DNA from: Bacilli bacterium
GTDB taxonomy: Bacteria > Bacillota_I > Bacilli_A > RFN20 > CAG-826
Direction of reading: 5' to 3'
DNA length: 46,738 nt
Assembly (NCBI GenBank): GCA_024408085.1
Contig: JAKSVH010000003.1
Location: 81,157-127,894 of the forward strand
The first letter of the stretch is position 1. The number at the start of each line of letters is the position of its first letter. Shown one piece after another: positions 22,163 to 29,784 of this stretch. Below the pieces are notes generated by a model. It saw nothing but the letters and a program-made list of their open reading frames with translations. It was not told the origin of the DNA and ran no database searches. The translations under genes were made by a program, and so were the position numbers.

Positions 22163-25100
22163 GTTTATTTGCCTCCAATTTTGTAATTTGTTTTATTGAG
22201 AATTCTTGTTTCAAAGAACGGAAGTATCCATCAACAACAACTATGTTGTTTTTCTTTAACACACTTGAAGATCTTTCAAATGCATCAGCGAAAACAGTAA
22301 GCTCTTTTTCGCAAGTATCATCATAGATGGTTACGAAAGCCATCTGTTGTTTTTTCTTTGTGGTGATCTTTTTAACATTTTTAACAATTCCAACAACTTT
22401 AATGTCACCAGAAGTAGAATCGATTTGATCTAATTTAACAGCTTTGAGAGTCTTAATTTCTGAAGTATAAGCATCAAGTGGTGAACCTGAAACCATAAGT
22501 CCTAATGCGTTGAATTCACGGTTTAAGTTGTCCATGAAATCATCATTAGTTTTTGTGATAACTGGTTTTGGAAGGAAGCTTGGATCGATTGCAATTAAAC
22601 CTTGATCGTCGATTAAAGCACCTGCATAACTTAATGCATTTGGAACGTTAATTCTAAGTGATGCTCTTGAAGGCTCAATTGAGTCAAATGCACCTCCATC
22701 AATTAAGTTCATAAGTTGAGCATCGCTAAAGCGATATTTTTGCATTCTGACTACAAAATCAAATAAATCTTGGAATGGACCAGCTTGTCTTTCGTTAAGG
22801 ATATTTGTGACTGTAACACCTGAAATTCCTCTAACAGAAGAAAGTGGGAATAAGATGTCTTTTCCTTCAAGTTTAAATGTAACACCGGACTTGTTAATGT
22901 CTGGACATTTTACTTTAATTTTGAGAGCTTTCATCTCTGCAATAGTGTTATTAAATTCAGTGGTGGAAGCATTAGATAAAATTGAAGCGTAGAATTCTTC
23001 TGGATAATGAGCTTTTAAGTAAGCCATTCTACAAGTAAAGATTGCGTAAACAACGGAGTGTGATCTGTTAAATCCGTAGTTAGCAAATTTATCAATGAGA
23101 TTGAAAACATCAGTTGCTTCTTGCTCCTTGTAGCCTTTCTTAATTGCACCGTTCACAAATGAGGAACGTAAAGCCTCAAGTTTCTTGCTATCTTTCTTAG
23201 AAACTGCACGTCTAAATGAGTCTGCTTCACCTAAAGTGAATCCAGCCATTTTCGATGCAATTTGCATAATTTGCTCTTGATAAACAATAACGCCATAAGT
23301 TGGTGCTAAGATTTCTTCAAGAGCAGGTGAAAGATATTTTGGTTTTAAACCAGAGTTTTTCTTTTTAGCGAAGTCCTTAATGGAATCCATTGGACCTGGT
23401 CTATATAAAGCAAGAAGTTGAACGACATCTTCGAACGATTTAATTTTCAAAGTTCTGATAGCATTTCTCATACCAGCAGATTCAAGTTGGAATAAGCCCA
23501 TGGTTTTAGCAGAGCCAATCATCTTAATTCCAAGTGGATCGTTGTATGGAATTTCGTCACGTTTTAAATCAATTCCTTTTTCCTTTAGCAAAGCTAAACA
23601 ATCTTCAACAATTGTTAAGTTGCGAAGGGCTAAAATATCCATCTTTAAGAAGCCTTGTTCTTCGATGTAATCTTTTTCAAATTGTTCAACGTATCCGCCA
23701 TCAAAGGCTTTTGATAGTGGAATAACGCCTTCAAGTGGTTCAGCATTTAAAACAACACCAACAGCGTGGAGTGATGCTTGTCTTGGAAGTCCTTCAATCT
23801 TGCTAGCAAGAGTAACGATTTCCAAATAGTATTTATCGTTGTTAACTAAGTCTCTAAATTGAGCGTTAGTTTTATAAATTTCTCTAAGAGAAAGTTTGTC
23901 ATCTTTTTCATCTTTAATGAGCTTGGTAAAAAGTTCAATGTCATGTTTTTCATAATTGAAAATTCTACCAACATCATTAAGTGCAGCTTTTGCACCAAGT
24001 TTTTGAACCGCCATAATTCTAGCAATTCTGTTATTGCCGTATTTTCTACGAATATATTCAACGATTTCTTCACGATGGATATCACTAAAGTCAACGTCAA
24101 TATCTGGCATTGTTTGTCTAGCAGGATTCAAGAAACGCTCAAAGAGCAAGTTATATTCAAATGGATCTGGAACAGTAATGCCTAGGGCATAAGAAACTAA
24201 AGAACCTGAAGCAGAACCACGGCCTGGACCAACAGCAATGTCATTTTCTTTCGCAAAGTTAATGTAGTCTTGAACGATTAAGAAATAATCGCTATAGCCC
24301 ATCTTTTTGATGGTATCTAATTCGAAGTTAATTCTGTCGATGTATTTTTGAGAAGTTTTGCCTTTTTCCTCAAGACCTTTGAGAGCATTCCTTCTCAAAA
24401 CATCATCTGCAGATTCACCAGTTTCTTTAACCCAAGAAATCATTTTTCCACGTTGAGAAATGAAGGAAAATTCAATTTTCCCCACGAATTCTTCAATATT
24501 TTTAATTTCTTCAGGAGTGTAATCTTTTAAGATTTCTTCTTGAGTTTTGAGATATTCATTACCTTCAAGGTTCTTAATTTCAAGAACTTCTTTTGAGTCA
24601 ATTGCCTTCATCATTTCAAGAACGATTGCGTCTTCTTTTTTGATGTATTTAATTGATGGGAAAGCGATGGTTTTGTATCCGTGTGTGAATGCGAAATCAC
24701 GCATTGCTGCAACGTAATCAACTTCAGAAGTGACTTCAATACCAATGTAGAAGTTTGAAAAACCACGAGTTAGCTTAGCTAATCTTCTAGCAAAGTCATC
24801 TGAGTTATTTAATAAAGGTTCCTTGAGCGGTTCATTATTTGAAGAAAGAACAACTACAAGTCCTTCACTAAGTTCTGCAATTGTGTTTGCGTGAGCTTCT
24901 CCATTTTCAACTGCCAAAGAAAGTTTTAGTAAGTTGTGATAGCCTTCTTCATTTAAAACGTAGAAGCTAAATAATAAGTTATCAATAAAAAGATCTTCGC
25001 CGAGAACAACCTTAAGTCCTGCTTTTTCAGCTTCATGAAAAAGTGAAGGAGCGCCAGTTAGATTTTGAAAATCTGAAATACCAACAGTAGTATACCCAAG

Positions 25101-25190
25101 TTTTTTCGCAGTCTTTAAATAATCCTCAATCTTTAAGCCTGATTTGAGGAAAGAGTAACCGCTATAAACATGTAAAGGTATAAAACTCAT
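22155..25190 (-). CDS. dnaE: DNA polymerase III subunit alpha (DnaE)
   Basis: 1011 aa. The PHP domain at the N-terminus is degenerate (HVYSGYS and SDFQN in place of the metal-binding HxHSxYS and DHxN), so no PHP exonuclease is expected. The catalytic aspartates are in PDIDVDF (Asp363, Asp365, Asp367) after GPGRGSASGSL. The helix-hairpin-helix region and OB-fold (VVGIVKNVKKI...) lie C-terminal. In Bacillota DnaE extends RNA primers beside PolC. No proofreading domain is present in this gene. An extended -10 (TGC-TACAAT, with TACAAT at 25197-25202) ends six bases before the ATG without a ribosome site, which suggests a leaderless mRNA. It leads a dnaE-polA-fpg/coaE operon. Confidence 0.95.
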   Translation of the reverse strand: MSFIPLHVYSGYSFLKSGLKIEDYLKTAKKLGYTTVGISDFQNLTGAPSLFHEAEKAGLKVVLGEDLFIDNLLFSFYVLNEEGYHNLLKLSLAVENGEAHANTIAELSEGLVVVLSSNNEPLKEPLLNNSDDFARRLAKLTRGFSNFYIGIEVTSEVDYVAAMRDFAFTHGYKTIAFPSIKYIKKEDAIVLEMMKAIDSKEVLEIKNLEGNEYLKTQEEILKDYTPEEIKNIEEFVGKIEFSFISQRGKMISWVKETGESADDVLRRNALKGLEEKGKTSQKYIDRINFELDTIKKMGYSDYFLIVQDYINFAKENDIAVGPGRGSASGSLVSYALGITVPDPFEYNLLFERFLNPARQTMPDIDVDFSDIHREEIVEYIRRKYGNNRIARIMAVQKLGAKAALNDVGRIFNYEKHDIELFTKLIKDEKDDKLSLREIYKTNAQFRDLVNNDKYYLEIVTLASKIEGLPRQASLHAVGVVLNAEPLEGVIPLSKAFDGGYVEQFEKDYIEEQGFLKMDILALRNLTIVEDCLALLKEKGIDLKRDEIPYNDPLGIKMIGSAKTMGLFQLESAGMRNAIRTLKIKSFEDVVQLLALYRPGPMDSIKDFAKKKNSGLKPKYLSPALEEILAPTYGVIVYQEQIMQIASKMAGFTLGEADSFRRAVSKKDSKKLEALRSSFVNGAIKKGYKEQEATDVFNLIDKFANYGFNRSHSVVYAIFTCRMAYLKAHYPEEFYASILSNASTTEFNNTIAEMKALKIKVKCPDINKSGVTFKLEGKDILFPLSSVRGISGVTVTNILNERQAGPFQDLFDFVVRMQKYRFSDAQLMNLIDGGAFDSIEPSRASLRINVPNALSYAGALIDDQGLIAIDPSFLPKPVITKTNDDFMDNLNREFNALGLMVSGSPLDAYTSEIKTLKAVKLDQIDSTSGDIKVVGIVKNVKKITTKKKQQMAFVTIYDDTCEKELTVFADAFERSSSVLKKNNIVVVDGYFRSLKQEFSIKQITKLEANKHE

Positions 25191-25226
25191 GCGAATATTG
25201 TAGCAATATTTATAAATAAATAAAAT

Positions 25227-25253
25227 AAAAAGGTATCAAATTGACACCTTTTT
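25227..25253. terminator. Bidirectional-type terminator after the DHH phosphoesterase gene
   Basis: AAAAAGGTATCAA / TTGACACCTTTTT pairs with one mismatch and carries A- and T-runs on both sides. It lies between the DHH gene end and the dnaE promoter. Confidence 0.75.
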
Positions 25254-25270
25254 AGAATTGATATTGTTTG

Positions 25271-26254
25271 TTATTCAAACATCTTGTCGAGTTCTTTAAT
25301 GAGTTCAGTTACTTCTCTCCAAGTTTTCAACTTGGTGGCAGAAGCTTGAGTATGTCCTCCGCCTCCAAATCTTTCTGCAAACTTATCAATTTCAGTACCT
25401 GCACTTCTTATAGAAACTCTCCAGTTTCCTTTCGCTACATCTTCAGTAATTGAAAGCCATGCATGAATTCCTTTGAAGTGTGCGAAGACATTAACATTGT
25501 CCTTTCCTTGGATTGGAAGAAGTCCAAATTTCTTAAGAATTTTGTCGGTTAATACATAGTATGCAACACCGTGTTTTGTAATTTTGTAGTGTTTAAGAAC
25601 GTATTTTCTAACTTCAAGATCAGTAAGATTTTCATCATACATTTCATTGTATGCTTGGACTAAATCAAAACCAGTTTCAAGAAGTTTTTGTGCAATAAAG
25701 AAAGTGTGATTAGTGGTGTGGGAGTATAAGAATCTTCCAGAGTCACCAACGATAGCTTTATATAAATTTGCAGCAGTTTCTTTAGAAATCTTGTATTCTG
25801 GTTTACTTAAAAGCATAGATGCAATAAGTTCACCTGCAGCAATCATTGTGTCATCAACAATTTGTAAATCTCCATAGGAGTCTACTGCTGGATGGTGGTC
25901 AATTTTGATGATGCATTTTGCTTTTTCATAACGAGTGTCTGCAGCTCTATCAATTGTTGACAAGTCAACAATAATTGCCAAGAACTCTTGATCAAACCAT
26001 GCATCATCAATTGTTTGCATGACTGGGAAACATTTGTTAGTGAGAGAAACGTGATCATCACCAACGTAGATAACGTCCTTATCTGGCCAGTTATCTTTGA
26101 TAAAGGTTGCAAGACCAAGTTGAGATCCGAATGCATCGTAGTCTGGATGGTCGTGTCTAAAAACAGCGATGTGTTTAAATTCTTTAACAAGTTCAAAGAA
26201 CTTATCTACATCTTTAGCGTAACCTTTAATTCTATTTTCAATAATCTTTTCCAT
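25271..26254 (-). CDS. DHH/DHHA1 phosphoesterase, NrnA-like (oligoribonuclease / pAp phosphatase)
   Basis: 327 aa from the ATG at 26254; a frame 12 codons longer begins inside ackA. The DHH domain has RHDHPDYDAFGS, the Asp of VDLSTIDRA, and IKIDHHP; the DHHA1 domain ends with GGGGHTQASA. NrnA-type enzymes degrade short RNA oligonucleotides to mononucleotides with Mn and often dephosphorylate 3'-phosphoadenosine 5'-phosphate; they can also remove pGpG produced by c-di-GMP phosphodiesterases, such as the one encoded at 39660. The start codon follows the ackA stop by one base, so the two genes are translationally coupled. Confidence 0.85.
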   Translation of the reverse strand: MEKIIENRIKGYAKDVDKFFELVKEFKHIAVFRHDHPDYDAFGSQLGLATFIKDNWPDKDVIYVGDDHVSLTNKCFPVMQTIDDAWFDQEFLAIIVDLSTIDRAADTRYEKAKCIIKIDHHPAVDSYGDLQIVDDTMIAAGELIASMLLSKPEYKISKETAANLYKAIVGDSGRFLYSHTTNHTFFIAQKLLETGFDLVQAYNEMYDENLTDLEVRKYVLKHYKITKHGVAYYVLTDKILKKFGLLPIQGKDNVNVFAHFKGIHAWLSITEDVAKGNWRVSIRSAGTEIDKFAERFGGGGHTQASATKLKTWREVTELIKELDKMFE

Positions 26255-26255
26255 T

Positions 26256-27446
26256 TTATTTCTTATAGAAAGCAAAAGTATCTCTTGCAATCATGACTTC
26301 TTCATCTGTTGGGATGACAACAACTTTAATCTTTGAATCTGGTTTAGAAAGTAAAGCTTCTTTACCTCTAACTTTGTTAGCTTCATAGTCAATTGAAAGA
26401 CCTAAAGCTGGAGTAATTTCTTTTAAGATATCTTCACGGGATTCAATTGAGTTTTCACCAATACCTGCTGAGAAGATAATTAAATCTGCTCCACCTAAAC
26501 GGACATAGTATTGTCCAATAAAGTCTGCAATACGACGTGTGAATAATCTAATTGAAAGTTGTGCATCTTTGTTTCCTGCTTCAGCAGCTGCAATGACGTC
26601 ACGTGAGTCATTTGAAACTGTTGAGACACCTTGGAAACCTGATTGTTTATTGAAGATTTGATACATTTCTTCAACTGATTTACCTGTGCATTTGCAAAGA
26701 TAATTCATAACTGATGGATCTAAATCACCAGTTCTTGTTCCCATCATAATTCCACCTAAAGGTGTAAGACCCATGGATGTAGCAACACATTTGCCATCTT
26801 TGATGGCAGTGATGGAAGCACCAGAACCAATGTGACAAGAAATAATTCTTGGGTGTTCAACACCTGGTAAATACTTGAGACCCATTTCGCTTAAGTACTT
26901 GTGTGAAGTACCGTGTGCGCCATAGCGTCTGCAATCGTATTTTTCAGTGAATTCTTTTGGAATTGGGAATGTGTAATCTTCTGGTTCCATTGATTGATGG
27001 AATGCTGTATCAAAAACTGCAACATTAGTAACATTTGGGAGGATTTTCTTAAATGCTCTAAAACCAACTAAGTGAGCTTTGTTATGAAGTGGTGCAAGTG
27101 GAATTAATGATTCAATCTTTGCTTCAGTGTCTTCATTAAATAATTCTGATTTTGAGAAGTACTTACCACCTTGAACGATACGGTGACCAACAGCCACAAT
27201 TTCATTCATGTCTTTAACAATTCCTTTTTCAAGCATAGCTTCGACAACTAATTCGACAGCACGAGCATGATCGAGAATTGGTAAAACTTTCTTTTCGCTT
27301 TCGCCATTCCATTTCATTCCGAAGATGGCGTCTTCGTGTCCGATTCTTTCGGCGTTTCCGGAACATAAAACTTTTTCTTCAGGCATTTCAAAAAGCTTAA
27401 ATTTTAAGCTTGATGAACCTGCATTAACAGCCATAACTTTTGCCAT
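26256..27446 (-). CDS. ackA: Acetate kinase
   Basis: 396 aa, the usual length. The signature NAGSSSLKFKLF is at residues 8-19, followed by VGHRIVQGG, DTAFHQSM, GTSHKY, CHIGSGAS, MGLTPLGGIMMGTRTGDLDP and the C-terminal FSAGIGENS. It converts acetyl phosphate and ADP to acetate and ATP, the energy-yielding last step of fermentation. GAGGT precedes the start. A promoter, TTGCTA (27494-27499), 17 bases, TATAAT (27471-27476), lies upstream on the minus strand. No pta gene is present next to it. Confidence 0.97.
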   Translation of the reverse strand: MAKVMAVNAGSSSLKFKLFEMPEEKVLCSGNAERIGHEDAIFGMKWNGESEKKVLPILDHARAVELVVEAMLEKGIVKDMNEIVAVGHRIVQGGKYFSKSELFNEDTEAKIESLIPLAPLHNKAHLVGFRAFKKILPNVTNVAVFDTAFHQSMEPEDYTFPIPKEFTEKYDCRRYGAHGTSHKYLSEMGLKYLPGVEHPRIISCHIGSGASITAIKDGKCVATSMGLTPLGGIMMGTRTGDLDPSVMNYLCKCTGKSVEEMYQIFNKQSGFQGVSTVSNDSRDVIAAAEAGNKDAQLSIRLFTRRIADFIGQYYVRLGGADLIIFSAGIGENSIESREDILKEITPALGLSIDYEANKVRGKEALLSKPDSKIKVVVIPTDEEVMIARDTFAFYKK

Positions 27447-27470
27447 ATTTTTTACCTCGCAACGTGAAAT

Positions 27471-27499
27471 ATTATAGTCAAATTAGGTAACAATAGCAA
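27471..27499 (-). promoter_or_regulatory. Promoter of ackA
   Basis: On the minus strand, TTGCTA at 27494-27499, 17 bases, TATAAT at 27471-27476, about 25 bases before the ATG with GAGGT in between. Confidence 0.6.
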
Positions 27500-27794
27500 T
27501 TAAATAAAATAAATTTTATCAGTCACTATATTAATGCCTATAATTAATGCTTAAATAGGAAAAAGAAAATTTGGAGAAAAAATACGTCAAAATTTAGCAC
27601 TTTTTTAACAAAAATTTTGTTCTTTCAAATTTGATAAAAAAGTAATCTAAAATTTGAATAAATTCTTAAATAAAATTTTATATGGGAATAACAAAAATTT
27701 TGCTGATAATCTAACTTTGTTAGTACTTTAATAATTCAAAAGGGAATAGATAATAATTTTTAATCCTAAAATTTTAATGATTTTTATAAGAATT
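27500..27794. other. AT-rich intergenic region with A-tracts and a 14-bp direct repeat
   Basis: No coding frame, RNA gene or terminator is seen in this stretch. It is almost pure A/T with many A-tracts (AAATTT, AAAATTTT), which predicts bent DNA. The 14-mer TAACAAAAATTTTG occurs at 27606-27619 and again at 27689-27702, 83 bases apart; each copy contains the palindrome CAAAATTTTG-like core. It may hold binding sites for the divergent ackA and glycogen operons. Confidence 0.45.
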
Positions 27795-27823
27795 TTTCAG
27801 ATTTTGCAAAAAGTCAATATAAT
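27795..27823 (+). promoter_or_regulatory. Main candidate promoter of the glycogen operon
   Basis: TTTCAG (27795-27800), 17 bases, TATAAT (27818-27823). It predicts a start near 27830 and a leader of about 105 bases. A second, weaker promoter (TTATTA 27893-27898, 16 bases, TATGAT 27915-27920) lies closer to the gene. Confidence 0.5.
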
Positions 27824-27849
27824 CGGGAAAATGAGGGGATTTTTTGCAA

Positions 27850-27863
27850 TGTAAACGTTTTCA
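27850..27863 (+). promoter_or_regulatory. cre site (catabolite-responsive element)
   Basis: TGTAAACGTTTTCA matches the Bacillota CcpA operator consensus TGWAANCGNTNWCA at every position. It sits about 20 bases downstream of the predicted start of the promoter at 27795, a location where CcpA normally blocks transcription. It should place glgB to the esterase gene under carbon catabolite control. Confidence 0.8.
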
Positions 27864-27934
27864 CTATTAAAAGGAAAGTAATTTTATAAAAATTATTACA
27901 TCTTTATATATTATTATGATAAACTTTAGGCATT

Positions 27935-29770
27935 ATGGCATACGGATTATTATTAGACTTTCTTTACGGCCAAACAATTGATGCATATCAGTATTTCGGA
28001 GCGCACTTTGAAAAAAGAGGCCGTACAAGTGGTGTAGTTTTTAGACTATACGCACCTGGCGCAGATGATGTTTCAGTAATAGGAGAATGGAATGGTTGGG
28101 ACGTTGGCGCAAACAAAATGGCCAAGGCCGACGACTCTGGAGTGTGGGAGGTTTTTGTTCCAGGCGTTTTAAACTACCAATCCTACAAATATCACTTTAG
28201 AAACGCACACGGCAACTATGTTGATAAAGCAGACCCAGTTGCTTTCTATTCAGAATTAAGACCAAATACCTGTTCAAGAGTTTTTGATTATACAGGTTTT
28301 GTATGGCACGACGAAGATTGGATGAAAGCTCGTACCAGAAACTTTGAAAAACCACTTTCCATTTATGAGATGCATATTGGAAGCTGGATTGGTCACGGTG
28401 AAAACAATCGTTATTTCTCATATGAAGAAATTGCAGATAAGTTAGTTGACTATGTCAAAGCTATGGGATTTACCCACGTTGAATTCATGCCAGTTATACA
28501 ACACCCATTTGATGGTTCTTGGGGCTATCAAGCTACAGGTTTCTATTCTGTAGACTCCAGATATGGAAATCCACATCAATTCATGTCTTTAGTTGATAGA
28601 CTTCACCAAGCCGGAATCGGTGTAATCGTTGATTTTGCTCCAGTTCATTTTGCAACAGATGCTTGGGCACTTGTTGATTATGACGGTGCAAACTTATTTG
28701 AACCATCAGATCCTAATAGACGCTTCAGCCCATGGGGTAGCGCATATTTTGATTTAGGAAAAGATCCAGTTAGATCATTCTTAATGTCAGCAATGAACTA
28801 CTTCGTTACCGAATGTCACGTTGATGGTTTAAGAATTGATGCTGTTAGTAATATATTATATTACGAAGGTAATAAAGCATTAGGCAGAAACGAAGGCTCA
28901 ATCGAATTCCTCAAGCGCCTAAATGCACGTATGCACGATAGACACTGCTCACTTATGATGATTGCAGAAGACTCAACAGATTTCCCAGGAGTTACTAAAC
29001 CAACTGAATGGGATGGAATTGGCTTTGACTATAAGTGGGACTTAGGTTGGATGAATGATACTTTAAAGTATTATTCCAAAGACCCTGTCTACAAGAAATA
29101 TGAACATAATAAGTTAACATTCTCAATGGCTTATTTCTTTAATGAAAACTTCATGTTACCATTCTCACACGACGAAGTCGTCCATGGTAAAGGAACATTA
29201 GTAAATAAGCTTTGGGGTGATTATAATCAAAAGTTCATGCAATTAAGGAATTTAATCGCATACCAGTACGCACACCCAGGCAAGAAACTCAACTTCATGG
29301 GTAACGAACTTGGTACTTTTGATGAATGGAATGAAATTAAATCCTTAGCATGGAATTTAAAATCATATCCAATGCACGACTCATTCGGTCGTCTCTTTAG
29401 AGACTTGAACCTCATTTACAAAGCAGAACCTGCAATGTATATGAACGAGTACAATCCAAATAACTTCAACTGGTTAGAAGTTGATAACTCAGATCAATCT
29501 ATCTTTGCATTTGAAAGATTTGATGGAGATTCTCGTTTGGTTTTCGTTTTCAACATGACTCCAAATTACTACGAGTACATTGAAATTCCAGTAACACAAC
29601 CTGGAACTTACACAGAGATTTTTAACTCAGAAAAAGATGTTTATTCTGGATGTAATCAATATAACGGTGCTCCAATTAAGTCTACTGAGTTTGGGCCTTA
29701 CGGAAGACCTCACAAAATCACAATCAAGCTCGCCTCCTTTGGAGCATGCATTTTCAAATATAAAAAATAG
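27935..29770 (+). CDS. glgB: 1,4-alpha-glucan branching enzyme
   Basis: 611 aa. A CBM48 domain (about 25-105, FRLYAPGADDVSVIGEWNGW) precedes the GH13 barrel. The catalytic residues are visible: Asp302 nucleophile in DGLRIDAVSN, Glu345 acid/base in MIAEDST, and Asp413 in FSHDEVVHGKGT. VDFAPVHF is the first conserved region. It cuts alpha-1,4 chains and rejoins them as alpha-1,6 branches during glycogen synthesis in the cytoplasm. The protein lacks the long N1 domain of some GlgB proteins. It is the first gene of the operon. Only a weak ribosome site (TTTAGG) precedes the ATG, and a downstream promoter would leave only about eight bases of leader. Confidence 0.95.
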   Translation: MAYGLLLDFLYGQTIDAYQYFGAHFEKRGRTSGVVFRLYAPGADDVSVIGEWNGWDVGANKMAKADDSGVWEVFVPGVLNYQSYKYHFRNAHGNYVDKADPVAFYSELRPNTCSRVFDYTGFVWHDEDWMKARTRNFEKPLSIYEMHIGSWIGHGENNRYFSYEEIADKLVDYVKAMGFTHVEFMPVIQHPFDGSWGYQATGFYSVDSRYGNPHQFMSLVDRLHQAGIGVIVDFAPVHFATDAWALVDYDGANLFEPSDPNRRFSPWGSAYFDLGKDPVRSFLMSAMNYFVTECHVDGLRIDAVSNILYYEGNKALGRNEGSIEFLKRLNARMHDRHCSLMMIAEDSTDFPGVTKPTEWDGIGFDYKWDLGWMNDTLKYYSKDPVYKKYEHNKLTFSMAYFFNENFMLPFSHDEVVHGKGTLVNKLWGDYNQKFMQLRNLIAYQYAHPGKKLNFMGNELGTFDEWNEIKSLAWNLKSYPMHDSFGRLFRDLNLIYKAEPAMYMNEYNPNNFNWLEVDNSDQSIFAFERFDGDSRLVFVFNMTPNYYEYIEIPVTQPGTYTEIFNSEKDVYSGCNQYNGAPIKSTEFGPYGRPHKITIKLASFGACIFKYKK

Positions 29771-29784
29771 GAAGGTAATATTTT

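Noticed and set aside
27833-27853. Minimal leader frame (ATG to TAA, seven codons) with GAGGGG, overlapping the cre site
   Set aside because: Such short frames are frequent by chance in AT-rich DNA, and the cre site explains the conserved-looking bases.
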